NCBI GenBank assembly: GCA_964419935.1
Contig: CAYQQJ010000029.1
Coordinates: 1 to 40,349, forward strand
Reading direction: 5' to 3'
Source of the DNA: CAYQQJ01 sp964419935
GTDB lineage: Bacteria > Pseudomonadota > Gammaproteobacteria > Pseudomonadales > Cellvibrionaceae
Length of the DNA: 40,349 nt
The notes under the pieces are model-generated. The model was not told the origin of the DNA, made no database searches, and was given only the letters and a program-made list of their open reading frames with translations. Positions 32,999-40,295 of the stretch are shown in pieces. Position 1 is the first letter of the stretch, and every line of letters starts with the position of its first letter. The position numbers and the translations under genes are program-made.

Positions 32999-33319
32999 TC
33001 AGAATGGCATCTTAAAGCCCGGGGGCATTTGCAGGCCGGCGGTTAGCCCACCCAACCTTTCTTTATTGGCCTCTTCCAGGCGTCGCACGGCGTCATTTAC
33101 CGCCGCCGCAAGCAAATCTTCCAGAATCTCCTTTTCCTCTTGCATCAGGCTGTCATCGATTTTCACCGATTTCACGTCGTGGCGACCAGTCATGGTAATA
33201 GTCACCAGTCCAGCGCCGGATTGCCCCTGCACTTCCATATTGGCCAGCTCTTCCTGCATTTGAGCCATTTTCTCCTGCATTTGCTGGGCCTGCTTCATCA
33301 TGTCACCAAGGCCTTTCAT
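32999..33319 (-). CDS. ybaB: Nucleoid-associated protein YbaB/EbfC
   Basis: A 106-residue protein with the family pattern: a methionine/glutamine-rich N-terminal helix (MMKQAQQMQEKMAQMQEELA), a beta sheet with VKIDDSLM, and a C-terminal LQMPPGFKMPF. It is a dimeric DNA-binding protein. The ATG at 33319 has GAGG eight bases upstream; 12 extra upstream codons lack similarity. It lies 55 bases after dnaX and 84 before recR. Confidence 0.93.
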   Translation of the reverse strand: MKGLGDMMKQAQQMQEKMAQMQEELANMEVQGQSGAGLVTITMTGRHDVKSVKIDDSLMQEEKEILEDLLAAAVNDAVRRLEEANKERLGGLTAGLQMPPGFKMPF

Positions 33320-33374
33320 GGTGTTACCTCGCTTGTTGTGGTCGTCGAACCGCATGTGTTGATGGTTGGACGTA

Positions 33375-35591
33375 TCAATCGATGAATGTTACCGAATCTT
33401 CTCGCAACTGACCGCCGAATTCCCGCTCGAGTTGCTGGACCACCGGGTCCGTCTGCAGGGTGTGGAGTGCAGCTGCATGCTTTTCGCGCATTATACGCTC
33501 CCGGTACATGGCCGGTGTTTCCACGTCTGCCGGCAACTGTGCCAGATCCATATGCACCTTGATGGGCTGACCAAAATAATCGCTGATCAAATCCGCGAGG
33601 CGGTGATTGTGGGAATTGTCGTAGAGGCTACCCTTGTTTTCGTCCAACGCGAAAAACAGCTCATTACCCTGCCGTGCGGCCAGCACACAGTTGGCAACGG
33701 TACTGGACAACAACCCTTTGATGTTCAGGTCCTCGAATAGTTGCTGCCAGTCTGCGGGTTGCAACCTGTCCAGCGCCAGCTTGGCGCGAGCCGGGCGCGC
33801 GGGCGATGCTACCGGTGGTGCGGTCGGCGGGCTCGCCGGTTCAGCTGTCATTTGAGGAGACGCATGAGTTGTCGGTTCAGCGACCGCGGCAACCTGTGCC
33901 GCTGGCGGCACCTCTGAAGCTGGCGGCGCCTTTGAAACTGACGGCGACTGCGCTACCCCTTGGGCTGACGTCGTTTGCGGTTGAGTCCCGCGACGCTGTT
34001 CAGCCGTATCAACGAGAGCTTCATTGCCCGGTTCAACCCCAGAGAATTGTTCGGCTGCTGAGATATCATCATCGTCCCACGGCGGGGCCTCATCAGCTGG
34101 GTACTTTTCAGAGGCGAAGCCTTCAGCCGGATATTTTTCAGAGGAGGAGCCTTCATCGGGGAGCACGGCTTCCCGCTCAGAAACTGCCGCTTGCGCAGAA
34201 GCTTCACCACCCGTCACACCGGATGGATGGGGCTCAGCCTGGGACTTTTTTACCGGGGGCACCTCATCACCGGGAATAGGCGATGCCGGTGGCACGGCGG
34301 ACGCGCGCTCGGTATCCGGAGATTGCTCCGCTGACTGTGGCAGATGATGTGGTGCTGATGCTTGTGCAGCGCGCTCTGCAGGGGCTTCTTGCGCCCCGGA
34401 CGCATCATTGCCGCTTGCGTCGCCTGCTGGCCCAGTCGCCTGTAGTGACGGAACAGGCTCCCCGTTGCCCGGCGTCGGCAAAGGCGCACTCGGCACATCC
34501 ACCACGCCTTGCGGGCGAAACGCCAACATGCGCAACAATGTCATTTCAAAGCCGCTGCGCGGGTTCGGTGACAACGGCAGGTCCCGCCGGCCGATCAATG
34601 CTGTCTGATAAAACAGCTGTACGTCTTCCGCCGGCAATTGGCTGGCAAATGCCATCACTTGCTGGCGATCACCGTAACTGTTGTCCAGCGCTTCGGGCAG
34701 CGCCTGGGCAATGGCAATGCGGTGCAGAAAAGTCAGCAGGTCCGCCAGCGCGGCCTGGAAATCCGGCGCATGTTCGGCGAATTGCGCAACTACCGCCAGC
34801 ACCTGTGCACCATCGGAATCCACCAATGCCTGCATCAGTCGCTGGGTCAATTGGTGATCAATGGTGCCGAGCATGGCGCTGACTTCGTTCTCGGCGATTT
34901 TGCCACCGCCGTAGGAGATGGCCTGATCGGTCAGACTCAGCGCATCGCGCATACTACCGTCTGCCGCGCGAGACAATTGCCACAGGCCCGGTTCGTCAAA
35001 CGGCACCATTTCCTTGCCCAGCACATCCTGCAGGTGCTGCACGATGCGCTCGGGGTTCATGTTCTTCAGGTTGAACTGCAGGCAGCGCGACAGGATAGTC
35101 ACCGGCAGCTTTTGCGGATCAGTGGTGGCAAGCAGAAACTTGATGTGTTCCGGCGGCTCTTCCAACGTCTTCAACAGGGCGTTGAAGCTGTGGTTGGAAA
35201 GCATGTGGACTTCGTCGATCAGGTAGATCTTGTAGCGGCCACGTGTGGGCGCATACTGCACGTTGTCCAGCAGTTCCCGGGTATCCTCGACCTTGGTGCG
35301 AGAGGCGGCATCCACCTCGATCAAATCCACAAAACGCCCTTCGGCAATCTCGCGACAGGCGGAACATTCGCCACAGGGTTCCGAGCTGACGCCGGTTTCG
35401 CAGTTCAGGCACTTAGCCAGAATACGGGCGATAGTGGTTTTGCCCACACCGCGCGTGCCTGTGAACAGGTAGGCGTGATGCAGTCTGTTGTGGTCCAGGG
35501 CGTTAATCAGCGCCTTAAGCACATGCTCCTGCCCGACCATTTCGCGGAAGATGCGCGGGCGATATTTACGGGCCAGTACCTGATAGCTCAT
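33375..35591 (-). CDS. dnaX: DNA polymerase III subunits tau and gamma
   Basis: A 738-residue protein. The AAA+ clamp-loader core has Walker A GTRGVGKT (45-52), zinc cysteines 64, 73, 76 and 79, IYLIDEVHML and LLATTDPQKLP. The lid/collar domain extends to about residue 365. A long Pro/Ala/Ser/Glu-rich linker (about 370-595) contains AEGFASEKY-type imperfect repeats. The C-terminal tau-specific domain (about 600-738) binds polymerase alpha and DnaB. Within the linker an A AAA AAG heptamer predicts a shorter gamma product of about 452 residues. The ATG has little ribosome-site signal. The gene follows the SRP RNA gene, a common arrangement. Confidence 0.96.
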   Translation of the reverse strand: MSYQVLARKYRPRIFREMVGQEHVLKALINALDHNRLHHAYLFTGTRGVGKTTIARILAKCLNCETGVSSEPCGECSACREIAEGRFVDLIEVDAASRTKVEDTRELLDNVQYAPTRGRYKIYLIDEVHMLSNHSFNALLKTLEEPPEHIKFLLATTDPQKLPVTILSRCLQFNLKNMNPERIVQHLQDVLGKEMVPFDEPGLWQLSRAADGSMRDALSLTDQAISYGGGKIAENEVSAMLGTIDHQLTQRLMQALVDSDGAQVLAVVAQFAEHAPDFQAALADLLTFLHRIAIAQALPEALDNSYGDRQQVMAFASQLPAEDVQLFYQTALIGRRDLPLSPNPRSGFEMTLLRMLAFRPQGVVDVPSAPLPTPGNGEPVPSLQATGPAGDASGNDASGAQEAPAERAAQASAPHHLPQSAEQSPDTERASAVPPASPIPGDEVPPVKKSQAEPHPSGVTGGEASAQAAVSEREAVLPDEGSSSEKYPAEGFASEKYPADEAPPWDDDDISAAEQFSGVEPGNEALVDTAEQRRGTQPQTTSAQGVAQSPSVSKAPPASEVPPAAQVAAVAEPTTHASPQMTAEPASPPTAPPVASPARPARAKLALDRLQPADWQQLFEDLNIKGLLSSTVANCVLAARQGNELFFALDENKGSLYDNSHNHRLADLISDYFGQPIKVHMDLAQLPADVETPAMYRERIMREKHAAALHTLQTDPVVQQLEREFGGQLREDSVTFID
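34234..34265 (-). promoter_or_regulatory. Programmed -1 frameshift signal in dnaX (gamma production)
   Basis: On the minus strand the in-frame heptamer A AAA AAG (34251 down to 34245) is identical to the E. coli dnaX slippery site. A Shine-Dalgarno-like GAGGT (34265-34261) lies nine bases upstream, as in E. coli. After a -1 slip, three codons (GTC CCA GGC) precede a TGA at 34236-34234. A 6-bp hairpin lies about 18 bases downstream (34226-34207), farther than usual. Confidence 0.75.
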
Positions 35592-35630
35592 AGATCTGTG
35601 AAAGCTCTGATAATTAAGAAAGCTCTAATA

Positions 35631-35851
35631 ACTCAAGTTTCGGAGTTCGCAAGGCTAATAACGTCGCCTTTTGGGTGGTTTTAGCGTCGGCCCGCTTCGG
35701 GGTAGGGCTTTTCAAGACACGCCGTAAACCCGTCCCTGGGGGCTCCTCGCCCGAATCCCGCGGGCCAGGGTCTTGAAAAGCCCTACCCCAAATCGAACCT
35801 CACTATGTGCCAGACATTAAGCATGGAACTATTGAACTCCGGAACTTGAGT
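35631..35851. repeat. Outer imperfect inverted repeat around element D
   Basis: 35631-35648 and 35834-35851 are inverse complements over 18 bases with one mismatch, which would be a U-G pair in plus-strand RNA. They bracket element D, giving nested inverted repeats in the gap between ffs and dnaX. Confidence 0.6.
35699..35789 (-). repeat. Variable-arm stem-loop element, copy D (inverted orientation)
   Basis: Perfect 20-bp arms (35699-35718 with 35770-35789) enclose 51 bases. Read on the minus strand, the interior has GCCCG/CGGGC around a GGGA-containing loop and then the box CAGGGACGGGTTTACGGCG (35720-35738). It is the only copy with its conserved box on the minus strand. It lies between ffs and dnaX. 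Confidence 0.8.
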
Positions 35852-35940
35852 AATAAATAGAGTGCACTAACGAATAGTTTAGGGGACACAGGGTACGGCA
35901 GAATGGGGTAAACGGGAAGAGGCCAGGCCGGCGGTTTGGA

Positions 35941-36052
<112 letters not shown>

Positions 36053-36060
36053 ATTGCAGA

Positions 36061-36117
36061 CTCGGGTGGTGAACTACCCGAGGGCGCGCATTATGGCAGT
36101 TTTGACCGTGTTTGCAA
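36061..36117 (-). promoter_or_regulatory. Promoter and leader hairpin of the 4.5S RNA gene
   Basis: On the minus strand, -35 TTGCAA (36112-36117) and -10 CATAAT (36090-36095) are 16 bases apart. They are followed by the G+C-rich discriminator GCGCGCCC typical of stable-RNA promoters. The predicted start is near 36083. The first transcribed bases form a 7-bp hairpin CTCGGGT/ACCCGAG (36076-36082 with 36061-36067), likely removed by 5' processing. Confidence 0.65.
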
Positions 36118-36148
36118 ATGCTTGCCGCACGCCGTCGGTTTTACCGGA

Positions 36149-37324
36149 TCAGCCCAACACTCGAACGCGAATCACGTGCTCAACGGCATTGATTGCGGAC
36201 AGCACGGCTTCTGTGGGTTCCGTTTCCAGATCCAGGATATTGTAAGCCACTTCATTGCGGCTTTTATTCATCATATCGACCACGTTGACGTTGTGTTCGG
36301 CGAAGATTGATAACACATGGCCCAACACCCCAGACACGTTCTGGTTGCTAAACGTCAGGCGGCAGACGTTGCTGCCACGGCTCATGGCGATGGCCGGAAA
36401 GTTGACAGAGTTGACAATGTTGCCGTTTTCCAGAAAATCCCGCAGTTGGTTGGCGGCCATCACGGCACAGTTTTCTTCCGCCTCTTCCGTGCTGGCACCA
36501 ATGTGCGGCAGTGCGATCACGTCGTCCCGCCCAATCAGGCACGGCTCCGGAAAATCGCAAATGTAGCGGCGCAGCTGCCCCGCATCCAGCGCGGCGACAA
36601 TGGCTTCAGGGTCGACGATGGCATCCCGGGCGAAGTTCAAGAGCGCGGCGCCGGGCTTCATGCTCTTCAATGTTTCGGCGTTGATCATGTGGCGGGTTGC
36701 TTCGATCGCCGGTACGTGCAGGGAGACATAGTCCGAGTCCGACAGCAGCGCCAGCAGGCTTTCCTTGCGCTGTACCTGACTCGGCAGACGCCACGCAGCC
36801 TCTACCGATAATGCTGGATCGTAACCCGCCACTTTCATGCCCATGGCCAGTGCCATCTCAGCCACCATGGAACCAATGGCACCCAGGCCGACAACACCCA
36901 ACGTCTTGCCCATGATCTCGTTACCGGCGAAGCGTTTCTTCTCCTGCTCCAGCAACTTGGACATTTCTTCCGCGTCGGTCATATGGCCCAAGGTGGCGAC
37001 ATAATTTTTGCCTTCCAGGATACCGCGGGAATTCAGCAGCATGCCTGCCATCACCAACTCTTTCACCGCGTTGGCATTGGCCCCAGGCGTGTTGAATACC
37101 ACAATACCCTGCCCTGTATAGTCAGCCACAGGTACGTTGTTCACGCCGGCGCCGGCACGGGCCACGGCTTGTACGCTATTCGGCACTGGCTCGCCGTGGA
37201 GTTTCTGACTGCGCAGCAGGTAAGCGTCCGGGTTCACCATCTCGCTGGCCACTTCATAAGTGGTTCGCGGCAAGGCGTTCAGGCCCTTCTCGGAAATCTT
37301 GTTATAGGTTTTGATTTTAAACAT
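36149..37324 (-). CDS. serA: D-3-phosphoglycerate dehydrogenase
   Basis: A 391-residue protein of the D-2-hydroxyacid dehydrogenase family. The NAD-binding motif is GKTLGVVGLGAIGSMVA (about 140-156). The catalytic triad is Arg in NFARDAIVD, Glu in FPEP and His in LPHIGAST. A C-terminal ACT domain (about 320-391) starts LTFSNQNVSGVLGHVLSIF. It makes 3-phosphohydroxypyruvate, the first step of serine synthesis; the ACT domain suggests serine or another effector binds. GGGAT precedes the ATG. It lies 70 bases after serC, in a serC-serA operon. It differs in its N-terminal region from E. coli SerA but keeps all catalytic residues. Confidence 0.92.
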   Translation of the reverse strand: MFKIKTYNKISEKGLNALPRTTYEVASEMVNPDAYLLRSQKLHGEPVPNSVQAVARAGAGVNNVPVADYTGQGIVVFNTPGANANAVKELVMAGMLLNSRGILEGKNYVATLGHMTDAEEMSKLLEQEKKRFAGNEIMGKTLGVVGLGAIGSMVAEMALAMGMKVAGYDPALSVEAAWRLPSQVQRKESLLALLSDSDYVSLHVPAIEATRHMINAETLKSMKPGAALLNFARDAIVDPEAIVAALDAGQLRRYICDFPEPCLIGRDDVIALPHIGASTEEAEENCAVMAANQLRDFLENGNIVNSVNFPAIAMSRGSNVCRLTFSNQNVSGVLGHVLSIFAEHNVNVVDMMNKSRNEVAYNILDLETEPTEAVLSAINAVEHVIRVRVLG

Positions 37325-37394
37325 GCGTCATCCCATTAAATTTGTTTAGCGTTCAGCGCTCGTGTGCGAAGACACTGAGCGCAGGCGATGATTC

Positions 37395-38510
37395 TCAGGC
37401 AGTGACCTGGCGATAGCCCCACTCCAGCCAGGGCATCAGCGCTTCCACGTCGGCGGTCTCGACAGTGGCGCCGCACCAAATGCGCAACCCGGGCGGCGCG
37501 TCGCGGTAAGACCCGATATCGTAAGCAACGCCTTCTTTCTCCAATAACTTTGCCAGCGCTTTCACTTGCTCCGGTGTCGCGTCTATGTTGAGGCACACAC
37601 TGGTATTTGAGGTGCTTTCCTCGGTTGCGGCCAGAAAATTGATCCAGTCATTGGCGGCCACAAAACGCTTGATGACATTAAGGTTGGCATCGGAACGCTG
37701 GATGCTGGCATCCAACCCACCAATTTCACGCACCCAACCCAGGGCATCCAGATAATCCGCAACACACAGCATGGATGGCGTGTTGATGGTTTCCCCGCGG
37801 AAGATGCCTTCAATCAACTTGCCGCCTTTGGTCATGCGGAAAATTTTGGGCATCGGCCAGGATGGCGTGTAGCTCTCCAACCGCGCAACGGCGCGGGGGC
37901 TGAGGATCAGCATACCGTGCGCGCCCTCACCACCCAGAACCTTCTGCCAGGAGAAAGTCACAACATCCAGCTTGTCCCACGGCATGTCCATGGCAAACAC
38001 CGCGGATGTGGCATCACAAATGGTCAGGCCCTTGCGGTTGTCGTCAATCCAGTCGCCATTGGGCAGCTTCACACCAGATGTGGTGCCGTTCCAAGTGAAG
38101 ACAACATCGTTGTCAAAGTTGACGGCAGACAGGTCCGGCAGATGGCCGTAGTCCGCTTCCATGACGCGCACGTCTTTCAATTTTAGCTGTTTGGTGATGT
38201 CAGTGATCCAGCCGGATCCAAAGGATTCCCACGCCATAACATCCACCGGACGCTCGCCCAGCAACGACCACAATGCCATTTCCACGGCACCGGTATCGGA
38301 CGCCGGCACTACACCCACGCGATAGCCCTCGGGCAACTTCAACAACTCGGCTGTTTCACTACAGGCACGCCCCAAGGCCGTCTTGCCCAGCGCGGAACGA
38401 TGGGATCGCCCCAGAGTTTCCAGCTCCAGCTTGTTGACGTCGTAACCCGGACGTTTGCTACAGGGACCGGATGAAAAATTGGGGTTATTGGGCTTAACTT
38501 GCGGCTGCAT
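37395..38510 (-). CDS. serC: Phosphoserine aminotransferase (TIGR01365-like form)
   Basis: A 371-residue PLP enzyme. Recognisable parts are NFSSGPCSKRPGYD, SHRSALGK, VPASDTGAVEMALWSLLG, and the PLP-lysine region TFSWQKVLGGEGAHGM. The C-terminal PPGLRIWCGATVE completes the set. The CSKRPG and SHRSALGK words point to the serC subfamily common in alphaproteobacteria rather than the E. coli type. It transaminates 3-phosphohydroxypyruvate to phosphoserine. The ATG at 38510 has GAGGAT upstream; nine earlier codons are excluded. It is the first gene of serC-serA. Confidence 0.9.
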   Translation of the reverse strand: MQPQVKPNNPNFSSGPCSKRPGYDVNKLELETLGRSHRSALGKTALGRACSETAELLKLPEGYRVGVVPASDTGAVEMALWSLLGERPVDVMAWESFGSGWITDITKQLKLKDVRVMEADYGHLPDLSAVNFDNDVVFTWNGTTSGVKLPNGDWIDDNRKGLTICDATSAVFAMDMPWDKLDVVTFSWQKVLGGEGAHGMLILSPRAVARLESYTPSWPMPKIFRMTKGGKLIEGIFRGETINTPSMLCVADYLDALGWVREIGGLDASIQRSDANLNVIKRFVAANDWINFLAATEESTSNTSVCLNIDATPEQVKALAKLLEKEGVAYDIGSYRDAPPGLRIWCGATVETADVEALMPWLEWGYRQVTA

Positions 38511-38934
38511 GTAAATCCTCGAACATAGTGAAGTCAAAAGAAATGTGACCCGCTTACCGACCGCCAGGTGTTGCCGTCAGTGCCGGCGTGGCCAGCGTGG
38601 AACCGTTGGTATGGAAAACGGGCGACATTATGCCAGTTATCGCGCTATTTACACAGCGGCGGATAACAGTTACTCGTCATATTCCTGGATGCGCGGCTTC
38701 CATCGCGCCAGGCAGCCTCCCCTCTTGCCAGTTACCGATTTTGAATGCAGCGCACAGACTCCGGACAAAGAGCGTTTTTAGGCGACGAAATCTATCGGGC
38801 CACTGAACTGCTGCCGCCTTGCGGCTGTCATTCCGCAGGCACAGGATTGCCATGCAGGGCGCTGTATTGCTGAGCTTGTGCAAACGGGCGTCGATGGCCC
38901 ATTCACCTAACGGAAGACCAAGGAGAGTATGTTC
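38511..38934. other. Intergenic region between divergent serC and phaB
   Basis: About 424 bases without a convincing gene. The short open frames have biased, non-protein-like composition. Promoters for serC (minus) and phaB (plus) must lie here, but I see no pair of -35/-10 hexamers good enough to name. Confidence 0.45.
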
Positions 38935-39657
38935 ATGGGTAGAGTAGCTCTTGTCACTGGCGGAACCCGCGGTATCGGTGAAGCGATTTCAGTGAGACTT
39001 AAACAGGCAGGCTACCGTGTCGTTGCCAACTATCGCGGCAATGAAGAGGCCGCACAGATATTTCGGGAAGCCACCGGCATTCCCGTTTACAAGTTCGATG
39101 TGGCGGATTATGACCAGTGCCAGCAGGCGATCAAAACCATCACGGAAGATCTTGGCCCCGTGGAGGTTCTGGTCAACAACGCAGGGATTACCCGGGACGG
39201 AACCCTGCACAAAATGTCACGGGATAATTGGCAGGCGGTGATTGACACCAACTTGAGCGCCTGCTTCAACACCTGTCATGCAACCATTGGCGGAATGCGG
39301 GAACAGGGTTTCGGCCGCATTGTTAATATCGGCTCCATCAACGGCCAAGCCGGCCAGTACGGCCAGGTGAACTACGCTGCCGCGAAATGCGGAATATTGG
39401 GTTTTACCAAAGCGCTGGCCCAGGAAGGCGCCGGCAAGGGCATCACCGTGAATGCCATAGCGCCGGGCTACATTTCAACTGATATGGTCCGCGCGGTACC
39501 GGATAATGTACTGGAGAGTATTGTTGCCAATATTCCTGTGGGCCGCCTGGGTGAGCCGGCGGAGATTGCACGGGGCGTGGAATTTCTGGTGGCAGACGAG
39601 GCCAGCTTCATCACCGGCTCAACTCTGTCGATCAATGGCGGGCAGCACATGCATTGA
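38935..39657 (+). CDS. phaB: Acetoacetyl-CoA reductase
   Basis: A 240-residue short-chain dehydrogenase. The NADP-binding glycine motif is TGGTRGIG, and the NNAGITRDGTLHKM segment is typical of PhaB/FabG. The catalytic Ser is in NIGSINGQAGQYGQVNY, and Tyr-x3-Lys is YAAAK. Similarity to PhaB of PHA producers (SINGQAGQYGQVNYAAAK) is stronger than to FabG. It reduces acetoacetyl-CoA to (R)-3-hydroxybutyryl-CoA for PHA synthesis. AGGAG sits nine bases before the ATG at 38935; the ATG two codons earlier (38929) is only three bases from it. A phasin gene follows, convergent. Confidence 0.88.
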   Translation: MGRVALVTGGTRGIGEAISVRLKQAGYRVVANYRGNEEAAQIFREATGIPVYKFDVADYDQCQQAIKTITEDLGPVEVLVNNAGITRDGTLHKMSRDNWQAVIDTNLSACFNTCHATIGGMREQGFGRIVNIGSINGQAGQYGQVNYAAAKCGILGFTKALAQEGAGKGITVNAIAPGYISTDMVRAVPDNVLESIVANIPVGRLGEPAEIARGVEFLVADEASFITGSTLSINGGQHMH

Positions 39658-39674
39658 GGACCTCCTGCCACTAA

Positions 39675-39698
39675 CTCCCGCCAGCGGTTCGGCGGGAG
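39675..39698. terminator. Hairpin between convergent phaB and phasin genes
   Basis: Perfect 8-bp arms CTCCCGCC and GGCGGGAG enclose an 8-base loop, 17 bases after the phaB stop and 27 before the phasin stop. No T-run is present on either side. Confidence 0.5.
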
Positions 39699-39725
39699 AC
39701 TATATGCACGCCTGAAACACAAAAA

Positions 39726-40253
39726 TCAGCTGCGAGAGCCCGTGGACTTACCGGTAGTCTTTCCCGATGAAGACGGGTTCTTTTGCCCGGTCTTCTCCCC
39801 CGCCGCAAACGCTGCCTGATTGGCAGCCTGGGCTGCGGCTTTGGAGGATTCACTGGCAGCTTCTTGAGTGGCTTCCGTCGCGCGCCCGAACGCGTCGCCG
39901 GCAGCTCCCATATTCATCGCACCGGTGGCCGCGTCACCTGCTTTGCCCATGGAATCCTGCATCAGTTCCGTCATACGTTCCTGTGCCTCAGATAACAGTA
40001 CGTAGGAATCTTTGGCGGTGCTGCTGAACTTCTGGCTCATCCCTTCCCAGAATTCCTTTTGAGAGGTGTAAAAGGATTCGATGTCCTGTTTGTCCGATAA
40101 ATGCCGTGCGTAGTTCACGCCATCATTCCAGACATCGGACATCAAGCCAGTTTGCTTTTCAGTAAGCGCCTCAAATGTTTTCGCGTTCAGCGCCATCAGG
40201 TCCGTCATCGGTTTGAAGAATTGCTCAGATTGCTGAAAAAACTGATTGTTCAT
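39726..40253 (-). CDS. Phasin family protein (PHA granule-associated)
   Basis: A 175-residue protein. The N-terminal amphipathic helical region (FFQQSEQFFKPMTDLMALNAKTFEALTEKQ) and later helices are typical of the phasin_2 type. The C-terminal region is low-complexity: Ala-rich (SSKAAAQAANQAAFAAGEK), then Ser/Gly/Lys/Thr-rich. Phasins coat PHA granules and control their size. The ATG at 40253 has GGGAG upstream. The 23 additional open codons run into IS-like sequence at the window edge and are excluded. Its neighbour phaB supports the role. Confidence 0.82.
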   Translation of the reverse strand: MNNQFFQQSEQFFKPMTDLMALNAKTFEALTEKQTGLMSDVWNDGVNYARHLSDKQDIESFYTSQKEFWEGMSQKFSSTAKDSYVLLSEAQERMTELMQDSMGKAGDAATGAMNMGAAGDAFGRATEATQEAASESSKAAAQAANQAAFAAGEKTGQKNPSSSGKTTGKSTGSRS

Positions 40254-40295
40254 GAGTTGCTCCCGAATGGTTGCTGCAAATTGCTGCAATGCAAT

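Noticed and set aside
4201..35789. Stem-loop elements as integron attC sites or a CRISPR array
   Set aside because: They lack integron core sites (GTTRRRY pairs) and there is no integrase nearby. They are dispersed singly with no spacer-repeat periodicity, so neither class fits.
38830..38870. Possible sigma-54 promoter upstream of phaB
   Set aside because: TGGCA-like words occur, but spacing to any TTGC -12 element does not fit the -24/-12 consensus.
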